From Candidatus Nomurabacteria bacterium (GTDB lineage Bacteria; Patescibacteriota; Minisyncoccia; Phycocordibacterales; UBA10002): a DNA stretch of 39,637 nt. The stretch lies in the NCBI GenBank assembly GCA_943354745.1, contig CALRDB010000005.1:1-39637 (forward strand), read 5' to 3'. Under the pieces are notes generated by a model. It did no database searches and was not told where the DNA came from. It saw nothing but the letters and a program-made list of their open reading frames with translations. Positions within the stretch are counted from its first letter, which is position 1. The number at the start of each line of letters is the position of its first letter. The position numbers were made by a program, and so were the translations under genes. Of this stretch, positions 22,826 to 31,053 are shown in pieces.

Positions 22826-23455
22826 TTATCTTAGTCGTTTCTTCTTTTTAGATTTGGTGCTGGGGGTTGCATAGGAAATTACTTGTTTTGCGCGCTGTCT
22901 TCCTAAAATGTCAGTCTCAATATTTACAATATCGCCGACCGCACGTTTCTTCCAATTCGTGTGCTCTACCGTGTACGGTATAAGTGCAACCGCAAACCAG
23001 TTCTCTCCGACATCAGCAATGGTTAGGCTGACACCGTCAATCGCAACCGACCCTTTTTTTACCATTTTTTCGATCATATCTCCGGTTGTTTCTATCTTAA
23101 ACAATATGTCTCCTTTCTCATGCACCCCCGCGGCTATTTGCCCAACACCTTCGACATGTCCGGTAACCAAATGGCCGTCTAGAGAGTCACCGAAGCGAAG
23201 ACTTTGCTCGAGATTTAGCACCTCTCCTTTCTTCCACCAGCGAACCGTCGTCTGACGAAGTGTTTCGGGAATATACTCAAAAATAAGCTCTTTTTTTCGC
23301 ACGCCTCTAATGGTTGAACAAATGCCGTTCACCGAAATACTTTGCCCCAAAGAGATCTTAACCCCTTTCGGAATGGCAACAGAAACACCCAGATTTCCAG
23401 CCCTTTTCTCGACCGAAATGACTTTTGTCGTTTTTTTGATGATACCCGTAAACAT
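22826..23455 (-). CDS. ribE: Riboflavin synthase, alpha chain
   Basis: 209 aa with the two lumazine-binding barrels. It starts 'MFTGIIKKTTKVISVE', which fixes the start at 23455 although the frame is open further upstream. The first barrel contains 'SISVNGIC'; the second has 'GHVEGVGQI' and 'VAIDGVSLTI'. It converts two lumazines to one riboflavin and recycles one pyrimidine to RibH. The tail is lysine-rich ('KSKKKKRLR'). A possible minus-strand promoter (TTGCAT, 16 bases, TAGTAT) lies 11 bases upstream. It is first in the operon with ribH and the PEP-utilizing enzyme and divergent from the gene at 23553. Confidence 0.94.
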   Translation of the reverse strand: MFTGIIKKTTKVISVEKRAGNLGVSVAIPKGVKISLGQSISVNGICSTIRGVRKKELIFEYIPETLRQTTVRWWKKGEVLNLEQSLRFGDSLDGHLVTGHVEGVGQIAAGVHEKGDILFKIETTGDMIEKMVKKGSVAIDGVSLTIADVGENWFAVALIPYTVEHTNWKKRAVGDIVNIETDILGRQRAKQVISYATPSTKSKKKKRLR

Positions 23456-23513
23456 ACGATAGAAATATACTATGCTTCCTAGAGAGAAATGCAACGATAC
23501 GTTCATTGCACCA

Positions 23514-23542
23514 TTGACAGTGTCCACGGAAACTGGTATCAA
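23514..23542 (+). promoter_or_regulatory. Promoter of the gene at 23553
   Basis: TTGACA (23514-23519), 17-base spacer, TATCAA (23537-23542). The -10 box is 10 bases from the ATG, leaving a leader of about three bases. Confidence 0.6.
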
Positions 23543-23552
23543 TCTGGCTAGA

Positions 23553-24068
23553 ATGAAATTTATTTTACATTGCAGTAATCGGATTACCGAACCTGGAGAA
23601 TCAAAAGTCTTAGGAGCACATCCGTTACCGGACCCATCAGTTATGGAGGAAGCCGCTGATATGTTGGTTCCTACGGCCTATCGGCTTAACCTTGATCCAT
23701 TCGACGCCATCTTCGCGGAAGTAAGTCCGCAATGCTTTGCGGTAGCCGCGCTTCTCTGCCAACTCTTTCAGACACAACGGTTTGAGCCTATGGTGAGCCT
23801 GAGCGCGCATATTGGCGAAACACCTGCTATTGTGAAGGAGCGCATAACACAAACAATTCAAAGGGTGGCGCAACAAGAAAGAATGCGGAGCGTTATCTAT
23901 CTCACATCTGACGTTGCCGCACTTGTCACCCTTCAGTGTCTCGCAAGTGGCGATCAGGAGCTGGCAAAAATTGAGCGTGCAATGGCAGGCAGGGGTGCCC
24001 CGATATCAATGTTTAGTATTTTCGAGTATCAGCACCCTGGAGTGATCTCCCAACTCAAACACGTCTAG
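23553..24068 (+). CDS. Hypothetical protein
   Basis: A 171-aa soluble protein starting 'MKFILHCSNRITEPGESKVLG'. Alternating strand/helix pattern with 'RSVIYLTSDVAALVTLQCLASG' near residue 110-130 gives a weak resemblance to the histidine-phosphatase fold, but the catalytic 'RHG' is not present ('LHCSNR' stands at that place), so I do not assign activity. The start is chosen from the promoter at 23514-23542; the frame is open to 23472. It is a single gene with a strong terminator at 24082. Confidence 0.6.
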   Translation: MKFILHCSNRITEPGESKVLGAHPLPDPSVMEEAADMLVPTAYRLNLDPFDAIFAEVSPQCFAVAALLCQLFQTQRFEPMVSLSAHIGETPAIVKERITQTIQRVAQQERMRSVIYLTSDVAALVTLQCLASGDQELAKIERAMAGRGAPISMFSIFEYQHPGVISQLKHV

Positions 24069-24081
24069 AGAGAAAAAGTCT

Positions 24082-24112
24082 CCGCAAACTCTTCGGGGTT
24101 TGCGGTTTTTTT
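24082..24112 (+). terminator. Rho-independent terminator
   Basis: CCGCAAAC/GTTTGCGG stem, eight-base loop with TTCGGG, then seven T. It separates the hypothetical gene from miaA. Confidence 0.92.
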
Positions 24113-24127
24113 ATAGAAACAAATATC

Positions 24128-25042
24128 ATGGGACCCATAACAAAAAAGCAAATCAGTATAGCCATTGTCGGTCCGACAGCGGTAGGGAAAAGCTCGCTTG
24201 CCATAGCCCTCGCTAGGAAATATAACGGCGAGATTATTTCTGCTGATTCAAGGCAAGTGTATAAAGGGCTCGATATCGGGACAGGAAAAGTGACTAAAAA
24301 AGAAATGTCGGGAGTCCCCCACCATATGCTTGATATCGTAAGTCCGAAAAAACAGTATTCTGTGGCCGAGTTTCAAAAAATAGGAAGAGAGAAAATAACG
24401 GACATTTTTTCCCGCGGGAAATTGCCAATTATCTGCGGAGGAACGGGGCTTTACGTAGATTCCCTTCTTAAAAATAGTCAGTTCCCGCAGGTCACACCAA
24501 ACGAAGAACTTCGGGCCCGCTTGGAAGAAAAGACGACCGCCGAACTTTTTCAGATAGTGAAGGGCCTTGACCCGAGGCGAGCTGAGACGATAGACCCGCA
24601 TAACCCTCGTCGGCTTGTCCGTGCGATTGAAATCGCCACGGCACTCGGCAGTGTTCCGAACGTACAACTAACAACTAGCAACTCACGACAAAGGGTTCTG
24701 TGGATTGGGCTAACGCTTCCGCCTGAGGAGCTAAAAAAAAGAATAGCCGACCGGCTTGAAACACGCTTGAAGACCGGAATGATACAAGAAGCAAAAAAAC
24801 TTCACACACTGGGTTTGTCATGGAAACGTATGGAGGAGCTCGGCCTAGAGTATCGGTATCTTGCCCGTTTTCTACAAGGCAACATAACAAAAGAGGAAAT
24901 GATTACTTCACTTCAGTCCGAAATTTGGCACTACGCCAAACGCCAGATGACCTGGTTTAGGCGGAATGAGGAAATTACGTGGTTTACTCCGCATAACGCC
25001 TTACAAATTATGACCACAGTTGGGAATTTTCTACGGGCATAG
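24128..25042 (+). CDS. miaA: tRNA dimethylallyltransferase
   Basis: 304 aa. It transfers a dimethylallyl group to A37 of tRNAs that read codons beginning with U (here e.g. Trp, Cys, Tyr and Leu-CAA/UAA, all with A37 in this window). P-loop 'GPTAVGKSS' (15-23), 'ISADSRQVYKGLDIGTGK' and 'GGTGLYVDSLL' are typical, and 'YAKRQMTWFRRNEEITWF' closes the catalytic domain. Complete and of usual length. No Shine-Dalgarno site; it begins 15 bases after the preceding terminator and is followed closely by tRNA-Trp. Confidence 0.96.
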   Translation: MGPITKKQISIAIVGPTAVGKSSLAIALARKYNGEIISADSRQVYKGLDIGTGKVTKKEMSGVPHHMLDIVSPKKQYSVAEFQKIGREKITDIFSRGKLPIICGGTGLYVDSLLKNSQFPQVTPNEELRARLEEKTTAELFQIVKGLDPRRAETIDPHNPRRLVRAIEIATALGSVPNVQLTTSNSRQRVLWIGLTLPPEELKKRIADRLETRLKTGMIQEAKKLHTLGLSWKRMEELGLEYRYLARFLQGNITKEEMITSLQSEIWHYAKRQMTWFRRNEEITWFTPHNALQIMTTVGNFLRA

Positions 25043-25066
25043 AATATGCTATGATGCCTTCGTCAA

Positions 25067-25140
25067 GGGCGATTAGTTAAGTGGTATAACAAGAGTCTCC
25101 AAAACTCTGGTCGGAGGTCCGATTCCTCCATCGCCCGCCA
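25067..25140 (+). tRNA. tRNA-Trp(CCA)
   Basis: Acceptor GGGCGAT/ATCGCCC, anticodon loop CTCCAAA (anticodon CCA), T-loop starting TCCGATT, discriminator G, encoded CCA at 25138-25140. It lies 24 bases after miaA and may be cotranscribed. Confidence 0.94.
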
Positions 25141-25179
25141 GTAAAGATCTCATCTGAAAACTGAAAAATCTTAACCTAT

Positions 25180-25629
25180 ATGAAACTTTACCACGGGTCA
25201 AAACAGAGGCTTGACCGAATTGAAAGTAGGCACGCAAATAAAGGAGATGTTGAGGTGCCTGAAGATGAACTTCTGAACGGTATTTATCTCACGCCAAACT
25301 ATGGATTTGCCGTAGCTATGGCCATACGACCAGAAAATAGCTCAATTTCAATTGATGAAAAGAAGGCACAAATTACTTTTGAAAAGCCTGAATTGTTTCA
25401 ACCAGCAGAGGATATTTTTATATATACTTTTGATTCGACACATATCCCAGCGGAAAATCTTAAATATGTCGACGAATTTCAACTTGTGGTGCTTGGAATG
25501 GATGCTTTGATTCCTGAGGAAGTAAGCGAAGCAAAAGCCTCAAAAGTATTGGACTATTATGAATTGACCAACTGGAAGCAAAACAATGAACCTACACAGG
25601 AAAGCCGAAATGAGTTCAAATTGAAATAA
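25180..25629 (+). CDS. Possible ADP-ribosyltransferase-fold protein
   Basis: 149 aa. The N-terminus 'MKLYHGSKQRLDRIE' with 'NGIYLTPNYGFAVAMA' (about 33-48) is like small proteins of the ART/DUF3990 type, where 'YHGS' is the NAD-binding motif and the 'YLTP...A..A' helix follows. A glutamate that could be catalytic is in the late 'VDEFQLVV' segment, but this is not certain. No antitoxin gene lies beside it. The C-terminal 20 residues look disordered. Terminated by the hairpin at 25645-25669. Confidence 0.45.
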   Translation: MKLYHGSKQRLDRIESRHANKGDVEVPEDELLNGIYLTPNYGFAVAMAIRPENSSISIDEKKAQITFEKPELFQPAEDIFIYTFDSTHIPAENLKYVDEFQLVVLGMDALIPEEVSEAKASKVLDYYELTNWKQNNEPTQESRNEFKLK

Positions 25630-25644
25630 GTGAGCTTACATAAG

Positions 25645-25669
25645 AAAAAACCGCCAGAGGGCGGTTTTT
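25645..25669. terminator. Bidirectional terminator
   Basis: CCGCC/GGCGG stem with AGAG loop, flanked by six A on the left and five T on the right. It can serve both the ART-like gene (plus) and rpmG (minus). Confidence 0.88.
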
Positions 25670-25677
25670 GTATTTCT

Positions 25678-25757
25678 GGATCCCGCATCAGGTGCGGGAT
25701 AACACAAATATAGTCCCCCGTATCAAGTACGGGGTCCTTATTTTGTGTTATTTCTTC
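25678..25757. repeat. Composite hairpin repeat overlapping the 3' end of rpmG
   Basis: Hairpins ATCCCGCATC/GGTGCGGGAT and CCCCGTA/TACGGGG lie one after the other. The flanks ATAACACAAA and TTTTGTGTTAT are inverted copies of each other. The right arm includes the last codon and stop of rpmG. Confidence 0.65.
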
Positions 25758-25906
25758 GATTCCTTGTGAACGGTGCGCTTCATACACCAATTACAAAACT
25801 TCTTGAGCTCAATTTTTCGCTCAACTTTCTTTTTATTTTTCTCGCTCCAGTAGTTGGTTCGTTTACACTTCGTACAGGAGAGTTTTATTAGGCGGTCTTG
25901 GCTCAT
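25748..25906 (-). CDS. rpmG: 50S ribosomal protein L33
   Basis: A 52-aa protein, too short for many gene finders. It starts 'MSQDRLIKLSCTKCKRTNYW' and ends 'HKESKK'. The zinc-ribbon cysteines C11, C14, C38 and C41 are all present ('CTKC' and 'CNWC'), so it is the zinc-binding (C+) form. It contains the family block 'RTNYWSEKNK' and a basic middle. Single gene on the minus strand between the ART-like gene and alr. Confidence 0.93.
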   Translation of the reverse strand: MSQDRLIKLSCTKCKRTNYWSEKNKKKVERKIELKKFCNWCMKRTVHKESKK

Positions 25907-25996
25907 ACGAATAGGTTTTAGCTGTTAGGTTATAGCTTTTAGGAAAAAGTAAGACCAAGAGAATATATCCCAAAAGCGGTAAAAAGGCAATGGGTG

Positions 25997-27157
25997 CTAC
26001 TTATAAATACGTTTGATGAGCGGGTTGAGGCGGGTTAAAAGTTCATACCACGAAGCATCGATAAGCCCAGAGATCCCTTCAGCTGAAACAAGAGATGCAT
26101 CGTCATTATCTAAGATAGTGACTTCGTCCCCCACCGAAACACTCGGTATACCGGTTATATCTATGGTAAGCATATCCATACTCACCCGACCAAGCACACG
26201 AACTTCATTCCCCTTCACCACCACATGACCAACCGACGAGAGTGCTCTCGGATATCCATGCCAATAGCCAATTGGTACGACCGCTATAGTACTGTCCTTT
26301 GAAAGTGTTTCAGTAAGGTCGTATCCTATCTTACTTCCCTTTGGCAATTTCTTTGTTTCGGCAATAAGTGATTTCCATACTAAGGCGGGCTTAAGCGTCA
26401 TACGACTTTGAAGAAAAGACCTGACTGCCTTTTCAGGCCACTGCCCATACAAACCAATACCGATACGAACCATGTCAAAATGTGATTCAGGAAAAAGAAG
26501 TGTCCCCGCACTCGCTGCCGCATGTACAATCGGTGTTATTCCACACTCCGTAAACGCCATCACCCATTTTTTAAATTCGTCAATCTGGCTTTGGGTATCC
26601 TTTGGAAACGAGGGGTTTTTTGCCGAGGCGAAGTGAGTGAAGAGTCCTTCCACCGAAGCGTTTAACGTAAAGCGATTAACGGTTAGTCTAGAAAGAACTT
26701 TTGGCATATCACTGATCAGAAAACCCTGTCGGTGCATTCCTGTATCCACCTTGATGTGAATCTTGAGCGGTTTGGAAAGCTTTGCTTTTGAAATAGCCTC
26801 AAGTGTTTCAAGCGTGGAGACGGCAATTGAAACATCGTCCTGTGCTGCTTCGGCGAGAAGTTCGGGCATCGTGTACCCCAGTACCAAAATAGGTAATGCA
26901 ATTCCCTCTCGTCTCAAGGCCCGAGCTTCAGTCATTGAATCCACCCCAAGAAAATCCGCCCCTCGTTTCTCCATCTCTTTTGAAAACTGAATAAGGTCAT
27001 GTCCGTAGGCGTTACTTTTTACCACTGCCATCAATTTTGTTTTCTTCGAGATGAGAGATCTAAATACATCAAAATTGTTCCGAATCGCTTTTCGGTCAAT
27101 TTCTATCCAAGTGCGCAACCCTTTTCGCTCACCTTTCGTCATAGTTATTTGTGGCAT
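25997..27157 (-). CDS. alr: Alanine racemase
   Basis: 386 aa, PLP enzyme making D-alanine for peptidoglycan. The PLP lysine is K47 in 'VVKSNAYGHD'; 'KVDTGMHRQGF', 'RIGIGLYGQWPE' and 'RVSMDMLTIDIT' are the family landmarks, with a C-terminal beta domain. M6 (27142) is an alternative start. It implies that this cell makes its own peptidoglycan precursors or recycles them. It lies just after the terminator of tRNA-Tyr on the same strand. Confidence 0.95.
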   Translation of the reverse strand: MPQITMTKGERKGLRTWIEIDRKAIRNNFDVFRSLISKKTKLMAVVKSNAYGHDLIQFSKEMEKRGADFLGVDSMTEARALRREGIALPILVLGYTMPELLAEAAQDDVSIAVSTLETLEAISKAKLSKPLKIHIKVDTGMHRQGFLISDMPKVLSRLTVNRFTLNASVEGLFTHFASAKNPSFPKDTQSQIDEFKKWVMAFTECGITPIVHAAASAGTLLFPESHFDMVRIGIGLYGQWPEKAVRSFLQSRMTLKPALVWKSLIAETKKLPKGSKIGYDLTETLSKDSTIAVVPIGYWHGYPRALSSVGHVVVKGNEVRVLGRVSMDMLTIDITGIPSVSVGDEVTILDNDDASLVSAEGISGLIDASWYELLTRLNPLIKRIYK

Positions 27158-27172
27158 CTTAGCTCAAAAAAT

Positions 27173-27192
27173 AAAAACCCGCTAACAACGGG
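27173..27192 (-). terminator. Terminator of tRNA-Tyr
   Basis: On the minus strand CCCG/CGGG with a seven-base loop, then five T. A further GTTAG/CTAAC pair lies just upstream of it. Confidence 0.7.
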
Positions 27193-27224
27193 AAAAGTTA
27201 GCAGTACTAACATAAGTATTGAGA

Positions 27225-27307
27225 TGCGCCGGGGTGGACTCGAACCACCGATGCCCAATGGGCCGCGGATTTACAGTCCGCTGCAATAGCCGCTATGCGA
27301 CCGGCGC
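27225..27307 (-). tRNA. tRNA-Tyr(GUA)
   Basis: Acceptor GCGCCGG/CCGGCGC, anticodon loop CTGTAAA (anticodon GTA), long variable arm, T-loop TTCGAGT, discriminator A; no CCA encoded. Its first 15 bases are also the last codons of the HTH/LAGLIDADG-like gene on the same strand. Confidence 0.94.
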
Positions 27308-27925
27308 GTATTTACCACACACAGAGTCTATCAGATTTTTCAGTTCTATCAACAATTTCTTATCACTGTAGCGAACATGAACCATCCCGTGTTTCATTTT
27401 TCGCCCGTCAGTCCGGAAATCATTCCGCACATAGGGTTTGCTGAACTGCGATAAAGGAATACCAGTGATCCCACTCCAAAAAGCTTTAAGCCGCGGAATA
27501 TCTTGATCTGAGTAGCAGTAGAGTAGGACTCTAAGTCGCTTTTCATCAATCCTGTATATCCTTCTTAAAAAATTGAGAAATAAGGAGATCATTTTCGGGT
27601 CACTATTAGCAAGATCAACCGTACTATTCGTGCTTGTTTCGTTTCCCTTAAAGCCCTCACACCAATAGAGCATCGCCCCAATGACTTGTAAGGATCTGTC
27701 ACGGGCATTCAAACGGTGGAAAATCGAAAAGGATAATGGTTTTCGTTCAAATCGAAGCCGCCTTGCTTCGATAAGTGTTCGTCGTTTCAAACCATGCCGT
27801 CGCATGAAGTAGACCACGGAGTCAATTGAAACACCGACTTTATCTGCAACGTCTTTTAGTGAGAGGTAGTCCTTGTAATACCAACCCCTAATTTCTTCTA
27901 GTCTACGGTCAGAAATGCTTGCCAT
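27293..27925 (-). CDS. HTH plus LAGLIDADG-like protein ending in tRNA-Tyr
   Basis: 210 aa. The N-terminal HTH is of the resolvase/Hin type ('LSLKDVADKVGVSIDSVVYFMRR', about 20-42). The rest has 'IGAMLYWCEGFKG' (about 81-93) and later 'FWSGITGIPLSQF', which reads like a divergent LAGLIDADG endonuclease fold; the classical motif is not exact. The last codons and stop lie in the acceptor stem of tRNA-Tyr, on the same strand. The promoter region (27925-27993) is full of inverted repeats. A tRNA-linked mobile gene or a regulator derived from one is the inference. Confidence 0.55.
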   Translation of the reverse strand: MASISDRRLEEIRGWYYKDYLSLKDVADKVGVSIDSVVYFMRRHGLKRRTLIEARRLRFERKPLSFSIFHRLNARDRSLQVIGAMLYWCEGFKGNETSTNSTVDLANSDPKMISLFLNFLRRIYRIDEKRLRVLLYCYSDQDIPRLKAFWSGITGIPLSQFSKPYVRNDFRTDGRKMKHGMVHVRYSDKKLLIELKNLIDSVCGKYAPVA

Positions 27926-27993
27926 ATCATAATATGATACGTTCTATACAGAACAGGTCAAGTAAAGTTATACACATGTACTGTTTTACTTGA
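27925..27993 (-). promoter_or_regulatory. Promoter and stacked inverted repeats of the HTH gene
   Basis: Minus strand: TTGACC (27956-27961), 16-base spacer, TATCAT (27934-27939), 8 bases before the ATG. Three inverted repeats overlap it: TATCATA/TATGATA (27925-27939), GTTCT/AGAAC (27941-27954) and TCAAGTAAA/TTTACTTGA (27958-27993). They are likely operators for the HTH protein itself. Confidence 0.55.
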
Positions 27994-28006
27994 TATTTCT
28001 CATTTG

Positions 28007-28037
28007 AAAAGCCACACTTATCAGAGTGTGGCTTTTT
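28007..28037 (-). terminator. Terminator after clpB
   Basis: GCCACACT/AGTGTGGC stem with A-tract and T-tract at the two sides, so it can work in both directions; on the minus strand it ends clpB. Confidence 0.85.
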
Positions 28038-28046
28038 CGTGCATTC

Positions 28047-30770
28047 TTACTTTATCGCCTCTACCGACAGTTCCGGAACAATAGTGCTCTTTACCGCTTT
28101 TGCGTACACGTTTCCATTCCCATTTCTTACATTCCTCCCTTTTTTAACTTCAAAAGAAACTTCACTATTTTTAATCGTAAGAGTAACGGAGCCTCCTTTA
28201 TCTAGACTCCGAGAAATCATAAGCGAAGCGATTGGATTCAAAATCTTATTTTGAATCAGGCGCCTGAGCGGACGTGCACCGTATTGAGGGTTATATCCTT
28301 CCCTTGCTAAGTACGTATAGACCTCGGGTGCCACCACAAGCGCAATCTCTTTCGCGTTAAGTCTGCCTTCGACTTGTTTTAATTGGATGCCAACAATCTT
28401 CGCTATTGCTTCATGACTCAAAATATCGAAGATGACGATATCATCGAGACGGTTAAGAAATTCCGGACGAAAGTGATCCTTAAGAGCGGCAGTAACCTTA
28501 GTCTTTGCTTCCTCATATTCAGCCACTTTGTTTTTGTCTGAAACGGCAAAGCCAACCTTCTCCATCTTGTCTATAAACTGTGCACCGATATTCGAGGTGA
28601 GAATGATAATCGTATTACGGAAATTCACCGCGCGACCTTTCGCGTCGGTAAGGCGACCATTATCCAATATCTGCAGAAGAATATTGAACACCTCAGGATG
28701 TGCCTTCTCAATCTCATCAAAAAGCACGACCGCATACGGACGATGCCTAATCGTCTCCGTGAGAGTACCCCCTTCCTCATGTCCGACATATCCTGGAGGA
28801 GCCCCTATAAGCTTCGAGATAGCATGCTTCTCCATGAATTCTGACATATCCACACGGATAAGTGCGCGATCATCATTAAACATAAATTCAGCAAGCGCCT
28901 TGGTAAGCTCTGTTTTACCCACACCAGTCGGCCCGAGAAAAAGAAATGAACCAATAGGCCGATTCGGATCAGAAATACCTGCACGGCTTCGCTTAATAGC
29001 GTCAGAAACACGCTTAATCGGGTCATCTTGGCCGATAATACGAGCCCTGAGCTCATCCTCGATGCGTACGAGCTTGCTCACTTCTCCCTCGATCATGCGT
29101 GTCACAGGAATACCGGTCCACTTGGCGACAATCTCGGCAATGTCGTTTGAAACAATCTCCTCCTTGAGGATACGCCTCGAACTCTGTAATTTCTTAAGTC
29201 TTTTTGTACTGGCTTCAAGATCCTTCTGTAGACCCGGAATCTTGCCATACCGAATCTCTGCCGCCTTGGATAGGTCAGCCCGAGCTTCTGCCTGTTCTGC
29301 TTCGATACGAAGTGTCTCCAATTCTTTCTTTGCTTTCTTAATCTCAGTAAGCGTTTCTTTTTCGTTCTTCCACTTCAGCTCAAGTTCTTCGGTCTTTTCC
29401 TTGAAGTCGGCTATTTCAGTGTCAATTTCTTTAATGCGTGTTTTTGCCTGCTTGGAAGTATCGGCATCTTTCTTAAGTGCTTCGCGCTCGATTTCAAGTC
29501 GCATAACCTTGCGTCTTGTTTCCTCTAGGACCGGCGGCATATTTTCGAGTGAGATTTTAAGAGAGGAAGCTGCCTCATCAATTAGGTCAACTGCTTTGTC
29601 CGGTAAAAAACGATCAGTAATATAGCGAGCCGAAAGATTGACTGCCGCGATAATCGACTCGTCCGTAATATGTACTCCATGGAATAGCTCATACTTTTCC
29701 TTAAGACCACGAAGAATCGCAATAGCGTCCTCTACCGATGGCTCCGCGACAAACACCGGCTGAAACCGGCGTGTAAGGGCCGGATCTTTCTCAATGTGTT
29801 TTTGGTACTCCTTCAACGTGGTCGCTCCGATAGCGCGAAGTTCTCCTCGCGCAAGCGCTGGCTTAAGCATATTTGATGCGTCCATAGCTCCCTCAGCGGC
29901 TCCAGCACCAACGATGGTGTGGATCTCATCAATGAACATAATCACCTTCCCATCGGACCGTTCAACCTCCTTCATGATGTTCTTTAAACGTTCCTCGAAC
30001 TCCCCACGATACTTGGTACCGGCGATAAGGAGGCCTAGGTCAAGCGAGACGAGCTCCTTGTCCTTAAGCGATTCTGGGATGTCCCCTTGCGTCATGCGAA
30101 GTGCCAACCCTTCAACGATGGCGGTCTTACCGACACCTGCCTCTCCAATAAGCATCGGGTTATTTTTGGTACGGCGTGACAAAATCTGGATAATGCGCGA
30201 GATCTCGTTATCACGCCCAATAACTGGATCAAGCTTATTCTCACGAGCAAGTGAAGTAAGATTCCGTGTAAACCTGACTAGAAATTTAAACTTCTTAGGA
30301 ACAACACCCACATCAGTAACACGACTATGCCGGAGTTCCTCAAGCACACGAAGTACCGACGCCTTCTCAATCTTAAATCGAGCAAGTACCTCTCTTGCCG
30401 TTCCTGATACATCAAACATGGCAATAAACAAATGCTCAGTCGAGACAAACTCGTCCTTGAGGGTCGCGGCGACACGACTTCCGTTTTCAAGTATCTGCGC
30501 AAGCTCAGGTGTAAGGTAGATTTGGTACGAAGGAGATAACACTGGAGCCCCTTCGGTTCCTTCGAGTGAATCGAGTATTGAGTCGGTGAGTAGTACCGTA
30601 TCAACCTCAAGTTTCTCAAGAATTGAAATTACAATACTTTCTTCCTGTAACAAAAGCGCGGCGAGAAGATGCAGCGGATTCACATGGTTCTGTCCACGTT
30701 CAATAGCGAGCTCATGAGCTCTTCGAATGACTTCCTTTGCTTTGGTGGTGAAGTGGTGAAATGGTGGCAT
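28047..30770 (-). CDS. clpB: ATP-dependent disaggregase ClpB
   Basis: 907 aa from the chosen start 'MPPFHHFTTKAKEVI'. The Clp-N double repeat spans about 5-145. D1 has 'GEAGVGKT' (209-216), pore loop 'GTKYRGEF' and Walker B 'MFIDEIH'. A long coiled-coil M domain (about 408-538) marks it as ClpB rather than ClpC or ClpA. D2 has 'GPTGVGKT' (613-620), pore 'GYVG' and 'VVLFDEIEK'. It resolves protein aggregates with DnaK. An upstream ATG in frame exists at 30806, but it lies outside the likely transcript: the -10 box TATATA (30777-30782) ends 6 bases before the chosen ATG. Confidence 0.95.
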   Translation of the reverse strand: MPPFHHFTTKAKEVIRRAHELAIERGQNHVNPLHLLAALLLQEESIVISILEKLEVDTVLLTDSILDSLEGTEGAPVLSPSYQIYLTPELAQILENGSRVAATLKDEFVSTEHLFIAMFDVSGTAREVLARFKIEKASVLRVLEELRHSRVTDVGVVPKKFKFLVRFTRNLTSLARENKLDPVIGRDNEISRIIQILSRRTKNNPMLIGEAGVGKTAIVEGLALRMTQGDIPESLKDKELVSLDLGLLIAGTKYRGEFEERLKNIMKEVERSDGKVIMFIDEIHTIVGAGAAEGAMDASNMLKPALARGELRAIGATTLKEYQKHIEKDPALTRRFQPVFVAEPSVEDAIAILRGLKEKYELFHGVHITDESIIAAVNLSARYITDRFLPDKAVDLIDEAASSLKISLENMPPVLEETRRKVMRLEIEREALKKDADTSKQAKTRIKEIDTEIADFKEKTEELELKWKNEKETLTEIKKAKKELETLRIEAEQAEARADLSKAAEIRYGKIPGLQKDLEASTKRLKKLQSSRRILKEEIVSNDIAEIVAKWTGIPVTRMIEGEVSKLVRIEDELRARIIGQDDPIKRVSDAIKRSRAGISDPNRPIGSFLFLGPTGVGKTELTKALAEFMFNDDRALIRVDMSEFMEKHAISKLIGAPPGYVGHEEGGTLTETIRHRPYAVVLFDEIEKAHPEVFNILLQILDNGRLTDAKGRAVNFRNTIIILTSNIGAQFIDKMEKVGFAVSDKNKVAEYEEAKTKVTAALKDHFRPEFLNRLDDIVIFDILSHEAIAKIVGIQLKQVEGRLNAKEIALVVAPEVYTYLAREGYNPQYGARPLRRLIQNKILNPIASLMISRSLDKGGSVTLTIKNSEVSFEVKKGRNVRNGNGNVYAKAVKSTIVPELSVEAIK

Positions 30771-30776
30771 ACTCTT

Positions 30777-30806
30777 TATATATTCTGGTAGTGTAACGCT
30801 ATACAA
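30777..30806 (-). promoter_or_regulatory. clpB promoter (leaderless)
   Basis: TTGTAT (30801-30806), 18-base spacer, TATATA (30777-30782), six bases from the ATG at 30770. Confidence 0.6.
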
Positions 30807-30814
30807 AAGAATTG

Positions 30815-30886
30815 TTATTTCTCTTCTCGCCCCGTAGTGAACCGATTCAGCGAGGTTCTACTACCAGGGTGGTGAAATGGTGGCAT
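30815..30886 (-). other. Short upstream frame that copies the start of clpB
   Basis: A 23-codon frame beginning 'MPPFHHPGSRTSLNRFTTG'. Its first 18 bases are identical to the first six codons of clpB, then it diverges into a hairpin-bearing repeat (CTCGC/GCGAG). It is probably a partial duplication of the clpB 5' end left by an insertion; translation is not shown. Confidence 0.5.
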
Positions 30887-31053
30887 AACAATTGAAAAAA
30901 CAAAATCAAATTCCTCATACCCAGTTTCTAAAAAGACCAAATGGCAAACTCTAAAATCCCAGGGGGTGTCTCTCCTTTTTAATTCCCAAATTCTTCTCTA
31001 AGATTCAAAATTGAGTATACCACAAATACGCCAACTTTTCGAGCTTTTTTAGT

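Noticed and set aside
23553..24068. Histidine phosphatase (phosphoglycerate mutase family)
   Set aside because: The catalytic RHG motif is absent; only a weak fold impression remains.
30771..30806. A 12-residue N-terminal extension of ClpB
   Set aside because: The -10 box lies within it and the family start fits the later ATG.
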